Shown: positions 41,830-51,650, counted from the stretch's first letter. The stretch: 64,000 bases of DNA from Brevibacterium senegalense (GCF_000285835.1 NZ_HE978600.1:447294-511293), one strand, 5' to 3'. Notes: generated by a model from the letters alone, not told the origin. Program-made: numbers and translations.

Positions 41830-41948
41830 GGATCGTCCCCCATCTCTGGGCGACTCGAATAATAGTAGGCCATGTCGAGACCGCGCGCAAAACGAGTGCG
41901 GCACCCGGCCGGACCGCCCTCGCACCGCCCGTCTCCTAGACTCGACGC

Positions 41949-43007
41949 ATGCCGTTCCCACCCGCCGAGCGCCTGTCTCCCCGCGCGGACTTCCCCTGGC
42001 CACCGCCGCCGTCCGATGCCGCAGCCCCGCCCCGGTCCGACGACCCGGCCCCGTTCCCGGAGGCCGCCCCGACCCCGTTCCCGGAACCGGCCGTCTGGCG
42101 GTACCCGGCCCGGGCCTCGGCGAGCCGGGCACAGGACACGACGAAGCCGGCACGGGAGACGGACCCGCCCGCGGACACCGCCGATCGCCCGGTCGTCCTC
42201 ATCCACGGCTTCCGCGGCGACCACCACGGCCTCGCACTCATCGCCCATGACCTGCGCCGCCGCGACGTGTGGGTCCCGGACCTGCCCGGATTCGGCCGCA
42301 CGTCCCCGCCGGCCCGTGGCCTGGATCTCGACGCATTCACCGCCTTCATCCGCGCCCTCTGCGCCGCCTGCGAGGCCGCGACCGGACGGCGGCCCCTCCT
42401 GGTGGGCCACAGTTTCGGGTCGGTACTCGTCGCCCATGCGGTCGCCCGGGATTCTGCGATCTGCCACGGCGTGGGCCTCCTCTCCCCCATCGTCCAGCCG
42501 CCGTTGGAGGGATCCGCCCGCTTCCTCACGCAGCTCACGCGCCTCTACTACGCTGCGGGCCGGGCACTGCCGCAGCCGGCGGGCGCCGCACTGCTGGCCC
42601 AACCCGTCATCGTCCGCGCGATGAGCGAGGTCATGGCCACCTCTCGCGACCGTATGACCCGCGCCTTCATCCACGACCAGCACGCGCGGCACTTCTCCGA
42701 CTACGCGGACCGCACGTCCCTCGCACAGGCCTACGAGGTCTCGACCCGGCACACCGTCACCGAGGCCGCGGCCGGCCTGGCCCACTCCGCCCACCCCCTG
42801 CTGGTGGTCGCCGGGGACGACGACCTCATCGCGCCCCTGCCGGCGGCGCGGGGATTCGTCGAGGACCTGCGGGGGCTCGGAGCGGACGTGGACCTGCAGG
42901 AGCTGGGAGGCGTGGGACACCTCCTCCACTACGAACGCCCCCACCACGTGGCAGGGGCGATCGAGGAGTTCACAGCTGGGCTGGACGCGGAAGGCATGCA
43001 GGACTGA
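41949..43007 (+). CDS. Alpha/beta hydrolase
   Basis: A 352-residue hydrolase. A Pro-rich N-terminus of about 75 residues leads into the fold: oxyanion-hole VVLIHGFRGD (about 81-90), nucleophile elbow GHSFGS (153-158, Ser 155), the acid in AGDDDLIAP, and the catalytic His in GVGHLLHYERP. No signal peptide is clear. The substrate cannot be inferred. It converges on the mnh operon. Confidence 0.87.
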   Translation: MPFPPAERLSPRADFPWPPPPSDAAAPPRSDDPAPFPEAAPTPFPEPAVWRYPARASASRAQDTTKPARETDPPADTADRPVVLIHGFRGDHHGLALIAHDLRRRDVWVPDLPGFGRTSPPARGLDLDAFTAFIRALCAACEAATGRRPLLVGHSFGSVLVAHAVARDSAICHGVGLLSPIVQPPLEGSARFLTQLTRLYYAAGRALPQPAGAALLAQPVIVRAMSEVMATSRDRMTRAFIHDQHARHFSDYADRTSLAQAYEVSTRHTVTEAAAGLAHSAHPLLVVAGDDDLIAPLPAARGFVEDLRGLGADVDLQELGGVGHLLHYERPHHVAGAIEEFTAGLDAEGMQD

Positions 43008-43096
43008 GCCATCCGCCCCGACGGTTCACGTGGTGACACTGTCGTCCGAGGTGACCAGACGGTCGAGTTGCCCGGTCGAGCGCACAGGAGGGCGTG

Positions 43097-43525
43097 TCAG
43101 ACGCTCCTCTGCGCCGGTCCGTCCCCGTGAGCCGTTTCCGTCTCCGCGGTCGGATCACCGGTCTCGCCGCCGTCCACCGGCACCAGCGGCTCGACGAGAC
43201 GGTTGGGGCGCGTATACCGGTGGACGGGCGATCCGACCAGCACCGTCGAGCGCGACAGCGTGTTCGACGCGATCGAGCTGACGATGATGAACGACAGGAA
43301 ACCCACGATCGCGATGAGCAGGCGGTAGACGGAGAACCCCTCGTGCTGCAGCGTGTAGATGTAGCAGCCCAGCAGGACCAGCGGCATCCCCAGGCCCGTC
43401 GCCGGGGAGAACACGTTGATCCGCGACAAGGCGTCCTTCGCCCGGAACATCGCGAGCGCGCTCGTCACCATGAGCAGCGCCCCGGTCAGCACGAAGACGG
43501 CGATCAGCACGTCGACGATCAGCAT
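43097..43525 (-). CDS. mnhG: Mrp Na+/H+ antiporter subunit G
   Basis: A 142-residue MnhG/MrpG with three membrane segments (VLTGALLMVTSALAMFRAKDALSRINVFSPATGLGMPLVLLG is the hallmark region) and a cytoplasmic tail of about 50 residues. It is the last gene of the operon; its ATG overlaps the mnhF stop. It is part of the multi-subunit antiporter that exports Na+ in exchange for protons. Confidence 0.9.
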   Translation of the reverse strand: MLIVDVLIAVFVLTGALLMVTSALAMFRAKDALSRINVFSPATGLGMPLVLLGCYIYTLQHEGFSVYRLLIAIVGFLSFIIVSSIASNTLSRSTVLVGSPVHRYTRPNRLVEPLVPVDGGETGDPTAETETAHGDGPAQRSV

Positions 43526-43785
43526 CAGCGGTACCCCCTCGTGAGGATGCGCGAGAGCGCGATGGTCGAGAGGATTCCCAGCAGCGACGCCAGGAAGATG
43601 ACGTCGAGCATGATCGTGAGGTCCACCAGCATCGCGATCATCGTGAGGATGCCCACAGCAGCGAAGTACACGAGGTCGCCGATGATCGCACGCGACCCCA
43701 GGTCCTTCGCGGTCGCCACCCGGGCCAGCGCGATGGCGATCGCCACTGCGAAAAGGCAGATCGCGATCCAGAACACGATGCTCAT
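43525..43785 (-). CDS. mnhF: Mrp Na+/H+ antiporter subunit F
   Basis: An 86-residue MnhF/MrpF with three membrane segments (ALARVATAKDLGSRAIIGDLVYFAAVGIL and MLDVIFLASLLGILSTIALSR). It overlaps both neighbours by a few bases, so it is translated with them. Confidence 0.92.
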   Translation of the reverse strand: MSIVFWIAICLFAVAIAIALARVATAKDLGSRAIIGDLVYFAAVGILTMIAMLVDLTIMLDVIFLASLLGILSTIALSRILTRGYR

Positions 43786-44192
43786 GCGGTCTCTCCTTCC
43801 TGGGTGCCCTGCGCGCCCCGCAGGATGGCGTCCGCCACCGGCTTGGGCGGCCGCCTCCGCATCGCGGTGAGCAGGCGGGTCTCCATGTCGTAGAGCCCGT
43901 CCAGGGCGTCCGCCTCGGAGTCCGCGAACAGCACGTGCACGAACAGGGTGGGCGGATCGTCCGCCTCGTCACCGGCGGCGATCGCGACGACGAGCGTCCC
44001 GGGCGTGATGGTGATCGACGACGCGAACATCGTGATCTCCAGGTCGGTCGTGCAGCGCAGGGGCACCTGCACGATCATGGGTCGGCTGTACCCGTGCGGG
44101 GTGAACAGCGATGTCGTCATGGAGAGCGTCCCGGAGACGATCTCCTTGAAGATCCAGAGGAAGTACCCCAGGAGTCGCAGCGGATCAATCAT
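43782..44192 (-). CDS. mnhE: Mrp Na+/H+ antiporter subunit E
   Basis: A 136-residue MnhE/MrpE. It is shorter than the usual 150-180 residues because the N-terminal membrane part is reduced, but the conserved IVQVPLRCTTDLEITMFASSITITPGTLVVAI core is complete. It overlaps mnhD by 8 nt and mnhF by 4 nt. Confidence 0.9.
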   Translation of the reverse strand: MIDPLRLLGYFLWIFKEIVSGTLSMTTSLFTPHGYSRPMIVQVPLRCTTDLEITMFASSITITPGTLVVAIAAGDEADDPPTLFVHVLFADSEADALDGLYDMETRLLTAMRRRPPKPVADAILRGAQGTQEGETA

Positions 44193-45759
44193 GTCCCAGC
44201 ACCGCCCTGATGTAGTCGCTGTCGTGCAGGAGGGCCTCCGCGGACCGCTGCGTGATCTCGATGAGCGGCTGCGGGACCACGAAGATCAGCACGGACAGTC
44301 CGATGAGGATCGCCCCGGGGGCCAGCAGGCGCTTGGGGATCCGGACGTCCGCAGGCAGATCCGTCGGTTGCGCGCGGCCGGTCAGGGCGGAATCGGGGCG
44401 GTACGAGGTCATTGGCTCGCCCCAGAACGTCCCCCGCCACAGGCGGATGAGTGCGAACAGGCTCAGCACGGAGCCCAGCACGATCGCGCCGATGAGGACC
44501 CAGCCCAGCACGGAGGTGCCCTCTGCGTCCCCGACCGGTGCGGCCGCGCCCACGACCAGTCCGACCTTGCCCCAGAGGCCCGAGGTCGGAGGCAGTCCCA
44601 CGAGGGAGAAGAGTCCCAGCACCACGAGCACGGCGGTCGCCTTCTCACGCGAGGCCAATCCGGACAGCTTCCGGTAGAGACCGGTGCCGTAGACCTGCTC
44701 GACCGCGCCGAAGACCAGCAGCAGCCCCGCCATCGTGATGATGTGGTGGACGGTGTAGAAGATCCCGGCCTGGACCGCGACGGTGGTGAGCAGGACCGCA
44801 CCGATGAGGATGTGGCCCATGCCGGAGGTCATCTGGAACGCGAGCGCGTTGCGCACGCGGTCCTCCGCCATTCCGGACAGCGAACCGATGAGGATCGAGA
44901 GCACCGCGATGACCGCCAGCGCCCACGCCCACGCCGGCGGCTCGCCGAAGATCGTGCCGTAGATCCGGAAGATCGCGTAGATGGCGACCTTCGAGTGGAG
45001 CGCGGAGAACAACCCCATCATGCCGGCGGAGGTGTTGGGGTAGGACCGCACCAACCAGGTGTGGGCCGGGACCGCGCCCGCCTTGATGACGAACGCGACG
45101 ACCACCAGTGCCAGGGCGAGCTGCGCGGATCCGTCCAGCTCCTCCAGGTTCGCGAGCGTTCCGATGTTGACGGTGCCGGTCGTCGCGTAGACGAAGCCCA
45201 CCCCCACCAGCAGCAGCGTCGACGTCAGCAGGTTGACGATGACGTACATGCGGCCCACGCCCAGGCGGCGCCACGTGCCGGTCACCGCGACGAGCGCGTA
45301 CGACGGCAGCACCATGACCTCGACGAAGACGAACATGTTGAAGAGGTCGCCGGTGAGGATCGCGCCGTAGACGCCCGTGAGCATCATGAGGATGAGCGCG
45401 GGGACGAACCGGTACTGGTCCTCGCCGGTCGCGATGAGGAACCACCCGCACAGGATCGCCGCGATGCTGGTGACCAGCAGCAGGAGGGCGGCGAACGTGT
45501 CGGACACGAACGGGATCGCCAGCCCGTTGAGATAGCCGCCCACGGAGTGCGCCAGGACCGGGTGGTCGCGGTGCACGATCAGCAGCACGACCGCGGCCGC
45601 GCCCACGAACGTGGGTGCGCCGATCAAGAGGGTGCGATCGAAGCCGCGATGCTTGACGAGCGTGCTGAGCGCAGCCGCCGCCAGCGGCACCGCGATGAGC
45701 AGCAGGAGGAGGGCGGGGTCGAACGGCGCCTCGACGGGCCGCACGGTCTGTGCGTCCAT
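44185..45759 (-). CDS. mnhD: Mrp Na+/H+ antiporter subunit D
   Basis: A 524-residue proton-translocating antiporter-like subunit, homologous to NuoM/N, with about 14 membrane segments. Key features include FVEVMVLPSYALVAVTGTWR, KAGAVPAHTWLVRSYP with the conserved Lys, and HSKVAIYAIFRIYG. Its ATG overlaps the mnhC stop. Confidence 0.93.
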   Translation of the reverse strand: MDAQTVRPVEAPFDPALLLLLIAVPLAAAALSTLVKHRGFDRTLLIGAPTFVGAAAVVLLIVHRDHPVLAHSVGGYLNGLAIPFVSDTFAALLLLVTSIAAILCGWFLIATGEDQYRFVPALILMMLTGVYGAILTGDLFNMFVFVEVMVLPSYALVAVTGTWRRLGVGRMYVIVNLLTSTLLLVGVGFVYATTGTVNIGTLANLEELDGSAQLALALVVVAFVIKAGAVPAHTWLVRSYPNTSAGMMGLFSALHSKVAIYAIFRIYGTIFGEPPAWAWALAVIAVLSILIGSLSGMAEDRVRNALAFQMTSGMGHILIGAVLLTTVAVQAGIFYTVHHIITMAGLLLVFGAVEQVYGTGLYRKLSGLASREKATAVLVVLGLFSLVGLPPTSGLWGKVGLVVGAAAPVGDAEGTSVLGWVLIGAIVLGSVLSLFALIRLWRGTFWGEPMTSYRPDSALTGRAQPTDLPADVRIPKRLLAPGAILIGLSVLIFVVPQPLIEITQRSAEALLHDSDYIRAVLGHD

Positions 45760-46085
45760 CAGCGCTCCTCCCCCGTCTCCGGTGTCCTGTACTGGTCGTC
45801 GTCGTGGCCGAACACTGCCATCGCGAGCATGAAGATCGTCACGGCCAGCGTGATGACGATCGCGGTCAGCACGAAGGCCTGCGGCAGCGGGTCCGCCGCG
45901 AGCGCCACGTCCGTGCGGCCGTCGATCGGCTCACCGCGCCACGCGGAGACGCCCGAGGCCAGCAGCATGAAGTTCGCCGCGTGCGAGATCATCGTCATCC
46001 CGAACACCGCCCGCACCATCGACCGCTGCAGGGTGAGGTACACGCCGCCCGTGACGAGGACGGCCACTGTCACTGCGAGGATCAT
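45759..46085 (-). CDS. mnhC: Mrp Na+/H+ antiporter subunit C
   Basis: A 108-residue MnhC/MrpC (NuoK-like) with three membrane segments; VFGMTMISHAANFMLLASG and DPLPQAFVLTAIVITLAVTIFMLA are typical. The ATG at 46085, overlapping the mnhA stop, gives the normal length; a longer frame upstream is inside mnhA. Confidence 0.92.
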   Translation of the reverse strand: MILAVTVAVLVTGGVYLTLQRSMVRAVFGMTMISHAANFMLLASGVSAWRGEPIDGRTDVALAADPLPQAFVLTAIVITLAVTIFMLAMAVFGHDDDQYRTPETGEER

Positions 46086-49000
46086 GATCCGTCCTCCTTC
46101 GCTTCGCGTCCGCGCGACATCGTCGCCGTGCGCGCTCCGACCTTGGGCTTCCACCACGCCCTGCGTCTGCTCCACCACGACGGCCGCTCGCCCCGCACGG
46201 ACTCCATCGGACCGGACAGTTCGCCGTAGACCATCTCATCTGCGCGCTCGCGGGTGGACTCCGGCACTTCGTCGGCCACGTCGCGCAGCATCCGGCCGTC
46301 GAACAGGACGTCGTTCCCGGCCGGGGTGAAGGCGGAGTCGGAGGTCCCCAGCAGATTGAAGCTGATGAGGATGAGGCCCAGCACCGCCATGTAGACGCCC
46401 ACGTCGAACAGCATCGACGTCGTGAAGTGCTGACCCAGGATGTACCCGTGCAGTGGCTGCAGGAACGACCCCACGAGGATGAGGCCCACCGCGCCGGTGA
46501 GGACGGCGATCAGGACACCGCCGCCGATGAGGAAGACCGGCGCCTGGGGCTTGCCGATCGCCCGGTCGGAGGTCGTTGACATGTAGAGGAGTCCGATGAC
46601 CGCAGAGCCGATGAGCGCCGCGATGAAGCCGCCGCCGGGCTCGTTGTGGCCGCGCCAGAACACGAGCGCGGAGGTGATGATGAGGATCGGGACCATGCGG
46701 CGGACCGTCATCTGGACGGGGATGACGTTGGGCCACGCGACGAACAGCGCCCGCTGCGAGGTGGGGTGCCGCAGCTTCACGTACGGGGTGCGCGGGACCT
46801 CGGGCACGTTCTCCGCGGGCGGGTCGATGTACCGGTCGCGCACGGAGGACATGACGGCGACGATCGCGATGCCGGCCATGCCCAGCACGGTGAGCTCGCC
46901 CAGCGTGTCCAGTGCGCGGAACTCGACGAGGATCGTGTTGACGATGTTCGAGCCGCCGGAGATCTCCGGCGCCTGCTCCAGGTAGTACATCGCGAGGTCG
47001 GAGCGCTCGCGCCGGCCGGCCATCGCCCAGGTCGCGGCTCCCATCGACAGTCCGATGACCACCGCGAAGCCCGCCCGCTTGAGCTGGAACGAGCGCGGGT
47101 GCTTCCAGAAGGTGCGCGGCAGCTTCTGGAGGACCAGCATCATGATGATGATCGTCATCGCCTCGACCAGCAGCTGGGTCAGGGTCACGTCCGGTGCGCC
47201 CAGCGACATGATCTGGACCGTCGCGAGGATGCCCACGGCGGACAGTGCGACGATCGCAGTCATGCGCGAACGGGCGAAGCAGGCGACGAGCACCGCGATG
47301 GACGTGAGGACGAGCACGACGACGTCGATCGGCCGGTTGAGTCCGTCCTGCGCCTGCGGCAGACCCGGCCCCTGCACGATCGCGCCCACACCGCCCAGGA
47401 TGACGACGGCCAGCAGCGCCAGACCGGGGACCACGTGGCGGGCCGCGCGGATCGGCTCCGTGAGGACCACCGTCGCGCGCGCCGGGCGGATGAGGAGGCG
47501 CTCGATCGCGTTGATGACGTCCGCGCCGTCGAACGGCAGGACCGCGCTGTCGAAGAAGCGCCACACCCGGTGCCGGGTCAGGATGATGAGCACGCCGGCG
47601 GCGAGGATGAGCGCGGTCGCCAGCAGCTCCGGGGTGAGACCGTGCCACAGCGCCAGGTGGGGGTGGGGGTCCGTGCCGGGCAGGGCCGCCGTCACGGCGG
47701 GGACGACCAGCTTCTCCACCTGCGGAAGCATGAACGCCAGCGGGATCGACGCGAGGATGGGCAGCGCGGCGAAGACGAGCATGACCGGGTTCTCGCGGCT
47801 GGTCTGCGCAGCGCCAGCCTGCTGCTGATCGCGGCCGGCGGCCGGCGGGCCGTCGACGAAGGCGCCGAAGACGAGCTTCGCGCAGTAGGCGAACGTGAGC
47901 ACGGATGCGGCGGCGCCCGCGACGAGCGCGGCCCATCCGGTCCAGTCGGCGCCCGGCGCCTCCAGGAGACCCGTGAACACGGACTCCTTCGACACGAAGC
48001 CCAGCAGCGGCGGAATCCCGGCCATCGACGCGCTGCCCAGGACCGTCACGACGAACGAGGCGGGGGCGACGCGGATGAGCTGCGGGATCGATCCCACCTG
48101 GCGGGTGTGCGCGACGTGGTCGATGACGCCCACCATCATGAAGAGCCCGGACTTGAAGAGCGCGTGCGCGATGACGTGCAGGACCGCGGCGACCAGCGCC
48201 ATCTCCGTCCCCACCCCGATCGCGGCGGTGATGAGGCCCAGCTGGCTCACGGTCGAGTAGGCCATGAGCTTCTTGATGTCCGACTGGGTGAGCGCGAACC
48301 AGCCGCCGATCGCGGTCGTGAGCAGTCCGGCGACGATGAGGAGGGCGTTCCACGCGGGCACGTCCGCGAACGCGGGGCTGAAGCGGATGAGCAGGAAGAT
48401 GCCCGCCTTCACGACCGCGGCGGCGTGCAGGTACGCGCTCACCGGGGTCGCGGCGGCCATCGCATCCGGCAGCCAGGAGTGGAACGGGAACTGCGCGGAC
48501 TTCGTCATCGCGGACACGGCGACCAGCACCGCCAGCGTCGCGACGAGGAACGGGCTTGCCTGCTCCCACGCCGGTGACGTGAGTGCCTCGGAGATCCGGG
48601 TCGTGCCGGTCACGACGATGATCCCGGCGATCCCGGTCAGCAGGGTCAGTCCGCCCAGGAAGGTGATCAGCAGCGTCCGCATCGAGGGAGCCTGGGCGGC
48701 GGTGCCGGACCGGGCGATGAGCAGGAAGGAGGCGAGGCTGGTCGCCTCCCAGCAGACGAAGAGGACCAGCAGGTCGTCCGTGAGGACCAGGCCCGTCATC
48801 GCGAGCGTGAAGGTCGTCATGAGCCAGTAGAAGCTCAGCTGGCGGCCCTTCTCCAGGTATCCGGTCGAGTACGCGAGGACGACCGCGCCGATCACCAGTG
48901 CGATGAGGGTGAAGACGACGCCGATCCCGTCCGCGCGGAACGCCAGTTCGACTCCGGCGCCGGGGAGGCCCAGTCCGGGCGCCCACGGGATGGACCATTC

Positions 49001-49168
49001 GAGCGGGGCGCCGTCGATCGCCGCGGTGACGGCGGGGAGGAAGGTGAGGGTCGCGAGCACGTAACCGGCCGCCAGCAGCCAGCCGGAGGCGCGTCCCAGC
49101 AGGGACGTGGCGACGGGGACCAGGACGACCAGAGCGGCGAGCACACCGAGCGTGAGCACTAAGGGCAA
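46082..49168 (-). CDS. mnhA: Mrp Na+/H+ antiporter, fused subunits A and B
   Basis: A 1028-residue protein. The MnhA part (NuoL-like core with LFVCWEATSLASFLLI, TKSAQFPFHSWLPDAMAAATPVSAYLHAAAVVKAG; then the DUF4040-type region with LGAPDVTLTQLLVEA) is followed by the MnhB domain (RALFVAWPNVIPVQMTVRRMVPILI ... FRGHNEPGGGFIAAL-like). A Trp/Arg-rich basic tail of about 60 residues ends it. The start is taken as TTG at 49168, with GGAGGAG 7 nt upstream. It is the first gene of a six-gene operon (AB-C-D-E-F-G), so the complex is complete. Confidence 0.92.
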   Translation of the reverse strand: MPLVLTLGVLAALVVLVPVATSLLGRASGWLLAAGYVLATLTFLPAVTAAIDGAPLEWSIPWAPGLGLPGAGVELAFRADGIGVVFTLIALVIGAVVLAYSTGYLEKGRQLSFYWLMTTFTLAMTGLVLTDDLLVLFVCWEATSLASFLLIARSGTAAQAPSMRTLLITFLGGLTLLTGIAGIIVVTGTTRISEALTSPAWEQASPFLVATLAVLVAVSAMTKSAQFPFHSWLPDAMAAATPVSAYLHAAAVVKAGIFLLIRFSPAFADVPAWNALLIVAGLLTTAIGGWFALTQSDIKKLMAYSTVSQLGLITAAIGVGTEMALVAAVLHVIAHALFKSGLFMMVGVIDHVAHTRQVGSIPQLIRVAPASFVVTVLGSASMAGIPPLLGFVSKESVFTGLLEAPGADWTGWAALVAGAAASVLTFAYCAKLVFGAFVDGPPAAGRDQQQAGAAQTSRENPVMLVFAALPILASIPLAFMLPQVEKLVVPAVTAALPGTDPHPHLALWHGLTPELLATALILAAGVLIILTRHRVWRFFDSAVLPFDGADVINAIERLLIRPARATVVLTEPIRAARHVVPGLALLAVVILGGVGAIVQGPGLPQAQDGLNRPIDVVVLVLTSIAVLVACFARSRMTAIVALSAVGILATVQIMSLGAPDVTLTQLLVEAMTIIIMMLVLQKLPRTFWKHPRSFQLKRAGFAVVIGLSMGAATWAMAGRRERSDLAMYYLEQAPEISGGSNIVNTILVEFRALDTLGELTVLGMAGIAIVAVMSSVRDRYIDPPAENVPEVPRTPYVKLRHPTSQRALFVAWPNVIPVQMTVRRMVPILIITSALVFWRGHNEPGGGFIAALIGSAVIGLLYMSTTSDRAIGKPQAPVFLIGGGVLIAVLTGAVGLILVGSFLQPLHGYILGQHFTTSMLFDVGVYMAVLGLILISFNLLGTSDSAFTPAGNDVLFDGRMLRDVADEVPESTRERADEMVYGELSGPMESVRGERPSWWSRRRAWWKPKVGARTATMSRGREAKEDGS

Positions 49169-49276
49169 GCGGGAACTCCTCCGGTCGTCAGCGACACTCC
49201 TCAGCGAACCGGCGCTGGTCTCGGGGTGTCCCGGACGACGGCACTGCTGGACGGCTGCAGGTGCATGAGCGCGTCC

Positions 49277-49306
49277 ACTCTATCGAGACTCAGCGCACAC
49301 GGGCAA
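49277..49306 (-). promoter_or_regulatory. Promoter of the mnh operon
   Basis: On the minus strand TTGCCC (49306-49301), an 18-bp spacer and TAGAGT (49282-49277) make a plausible promoter about 100 nt before the mnhA start. The 207-bp divergent gap shows no other clear element for this operon. Confidence 0.5.
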
Positions 49307-49375
49307 AACGCTCAGGATCCGGACAGCGATCCGGCAGGCGCGTCGCAGGCGTCGACGCGACTAGGGTGGGGCCGC

Positions 49376-50524
49376 ATGAGGCTCCTCTTCGACGCCCGAT
49401 ACACGCGCTGGCCGCGCCACGACGGCATCTCGCGCTACGGAGCAGGACTGCTGACCGCGCTGGCGCACCTCACCGCGGACGACGACGCGATCACCCTCGA
49501 GGCGCTCATCCACGACGAGCGCCAGATACCGATGCTGCCGACCGTGCCGCTCCACCGCGTCTCCGCTCCCACCTCGCCGCGCGAACCGCTGCTGGCACGT
49601 CAGCTCAACCCGCTGCGCCCGGACGTCGTGTTCTCGCCCATGCAGACGATGGGGTCATGGGGCCGCGACTACCGGCTCATCCTCACGCTCCACGACCTCA
49701 TCTACTACACCCATCCCACTCCCCCGCGGGACCTGTCCCTGCCCCTGCGCGGTCTGTGGCGCGCCTACCACACCGCGTACTGGCCCCAGCGACTCCTGCT
49801 GGACCGCGCGGACGCGGTCGTGACCGTCTCGCGGACGACCCGCGATCTCATGGCGGCTCACCGGCTCACGCGCCGGCCCGTCACCGTCGTCTCCAACGCC
49901 GCGGACGAGGTTCCGCAGCCGCCGCAGCGGCGGAACGGGCACGCGGCCCGCACCCTCACGTACATGGGCGCCTTCCTGCCGTACAAGAACGCCGAGGCCC
50001 TGGTCCGGTCCCTGGCCTGGCTCCCCGGCTACACCCTGCACCTGGCGTCCCGGATCGAACCCCGGGAGGAGGCCCGGCTGCGGGCTCTCGCACCGGCCCG
50101 GGCCCGTGTCGTGTTCCACCGCGGCATCAGCGATGAGGACTACGCCCGGCTGCTCGATCACTCAACAGCACTTGTGACTGCGTCGCGGGCGGAGGGCTAC
50201 GGCCTGCCGATCGTCGAAGCGATGGCGCGGGGCGTCCCCGTCGTCGTGACGGACATGCCGATCTTCCGGGAGGTCACCGGTGCGGACGCCGGAGTGGGGC
50301 CGACTGTCGGAACGCAGGCGGACGGTGGACCGGCCGAGTTCGCCGATCCGGATGATCCCCGGGACTTCGCCCGCGCGGTCCGCAGGCTCGAGGACCCGGT
50401 GCGGTGGCAGGAGGCCGCGCAGGCGGGACCTGTCCGAGCCGCCGCGCACACGTGGGAGGATTCCGCGCGCACGCTGCTCGCGCTGGTGCGGTCCCTGGCC
50501 GGGGACGCGCACGGACGAGACTGA
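49376..50524 (+). CDS. Glycosyltransferase, GT4 family
   Basis: A 382-residue GT-B glycosyltransferase. The N-terminal half has FDARYTRWPRHDGISRYGAGL and TLHDLIYYTHP; the C-terminal half has GAFLPYKNAEALVRS and ASRAEGYGLPIVEAMARGVPVVVTD, whose E(x)7E motif binds the nucleotide sugar. It probably builds a surface polysaccharide or glycolipid. The ATG at 49376 is preferred: it opens the Rossmann strand, and a -10-like TAGGGT ends 8 nt before it (leaderless). A frame reading further upstream covers the mnh promoter. Confidence 0.88.
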   Translation: MRLLFDARYTRWPRHDGISRYGAGLLTALAHLTADDDAITLEALIHDERQIPMLPTVPLHRVSAPTSPREPLLARQLNPLRPDVVFSPMQTMGSWGRDYRLILTLHDLIYYTHPTPPRDLSLPLRGLWRAYHTAYWPQRLLLDRADAVVTVSRTTRDLMAAHRLTRRPVTVVSNAADEVPQPPQRRNGHAARTLTYMGAFLPYKNAEALVRSLAWLPGYTLHLASRIEPREEARLRALAPARARVVFHRGISDEDYARLLDHSTALVTASRAEGYGLPIVEAMARGVPVVVTDMPIFREVTGADAGVGPTVGTQADGGPAEFADPDDPRDFARAVRRLEDPVRWQEAAQAGPVRAAAHTWEDSARTLLALVRSLAGDAHGRD

Positions 50525-50570
50525 GGCGGTGCCAGGTCCGCGAGGGCAGCATCAGGTCCGGACCGTTGGA

Positions 50571-51221
50571 TCAGGCCCGGGACTGCTCCGGGGCCTTCTC
50601 CTGGGCCCGGGCCACGGCCTCGGCGCCGCCGCCCCACGACCGCAGCACCCAGCCCGACTCACCGGGGATCAGGTGCGCGTACGTGCAGTTCGTGAGGACG
50701 CCCAGGTGGCCGGGCGCATCCGTCATCCCCAGCAGCAGTTCCGTCGCACCGCGGATGACGGCGCCGTGCGCGACGACCAGCAGATCCGCGTCGTCCGCGG
50801 CCTCCTCCACGTGCCGCAGCACGGCGTCGTGGACGCGCTGCGACGACTCCGCACGGCTCTCACCGCCCGGCGGACGCATATCCGCACCGGACAGCCACGC
50901 CTCGAGGTCCTGAGGCCACTTCAGCGCGACCTCGTCACGGGTGTAGCCCTCCCAGTCCCCCACGCTGATCTCACGCAGCGCCTGATCGTGGGTGACGGGC
51001 AGGCCCGTCGCACGGGCAACCGCGTCCGCGGTCTGGGCGGCGCGCGCCAGGTCGGAGGCGACGATCGAAGAGATCGAGGCGGAGGAGGCCAGGTGTACGG
51101 CGACGGCCTCGGCCTGGGCCAGGCCCAGGGAGTCGAGCGGCACGTCGACCTGGCCCTGGAAGCGACCCACGGCGTTGTACTCCGTGCGGCCGTGCCGCAG
51201 CAGCGTCAGCGATCTCACCAC
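50571..51221 (-). CDS. Histidine phosphatase (phosphoglycerate-mutase-like)
   Basis: A 216-residue member of the histidine phosphatase superfamily. LLRHGRTEYN (7-16) has the phospho-acceptor His, and VVAHGAVIRG holds the second catalytic His; the Glu of the WEGYTRDE segment completes the site. In actinobacteria the gene after rsfS often encodes a phosphatase of this type (glucosyl-3-phosphoglycerate phosphatase-like); the substrate is not determined. The start is GTG at 51221, with AGGAGG 6 nt upstream; it begins 3 nt after the rsfS stop. Confidence 0.85.
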   Translation of the reverse strand: MVRSLTLLRHGRTEYNAVGRFQGQVDVPLDSLGLAQAEAVAVHLASSASISSIVASDLARAAQTADAVARATGLPVTHDQALREISVGDWEGYTRDEVALKWPQDLEAWLSGADMRPPGGESRAESSQRVHDAVLRHVEEAADDADLLVVAHGAVIRGATELLLGMTDAPGHLGVLTNCTYAHLIPGESGWVLRSWGGGAEAVARAQEKAPEQSRA

Positions 51222-51223
51222 GG

Positions 51224-51625
51224 TCAGTCCTCCTGGGGTGCGGCGGGGGCACCGGCGGCGGCCACGGCCTCGGCGACGTCGACCACCGGGCAGTCCTTCC
51301 ACAGGCGCTCGAGGGCGTAGAACTCGCGGTCCTCGTCGACGAACACGTGCACGACGATGTCCGCGTAGTCCAGCAGGACCCAGCGGCCACCGCTCTTGCC
51401 CTCGCGACGGACCGGCTTCTGGTCGTCCTCCCGCAGGAGACGCTCCTCCACCCGGTCGACGATCGACAGGACCTGCCGCTCGCTGGGAGCGGACGCGATG
51501 ACGAACACGTCCGTGAGGACCAGTTGGAGGCTCACGTCCAGGGCGACGATGTCGGTGCCCAGCGCCTCCGAGGCCGCGAAGGCTGCGGAGCGAGCGAGGG
51601 CGACTGCTTCAGGGGTGGCGGTCAC
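51224..51625 (-). CDS. rsfS: Ribosome silencing factor RsfS
   Basis: A 133-residue RsfS (Iojap/YbeB). It binds ribosomal protein uL14 and prevents subunit joining under starvation. The conserved ALDVSLQLVLTDVFVIASAPSERQV, GRWVLLDYADIVVHVFVDEDREFYALERLW core is complete. It starts with GTG. It is in the usual place after nadD, with one large unknown gene between. Confidence 0.93.
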   Translation of the reverse strand: MTATPEAVALARSAAFAASEALGTDIVALDVSLQLVLTDVFVIASAPSERQVLSIVDRVEERLLREDDQKPVRREGKSGGRWVLLDYADIVVHVFVDEDREFYALERLWKDCPVVDVAEAVAAAGAPAAPQED

Positions 51626-51650
51626 GGGTTCCTTCCGGGGTGGGGACGGG

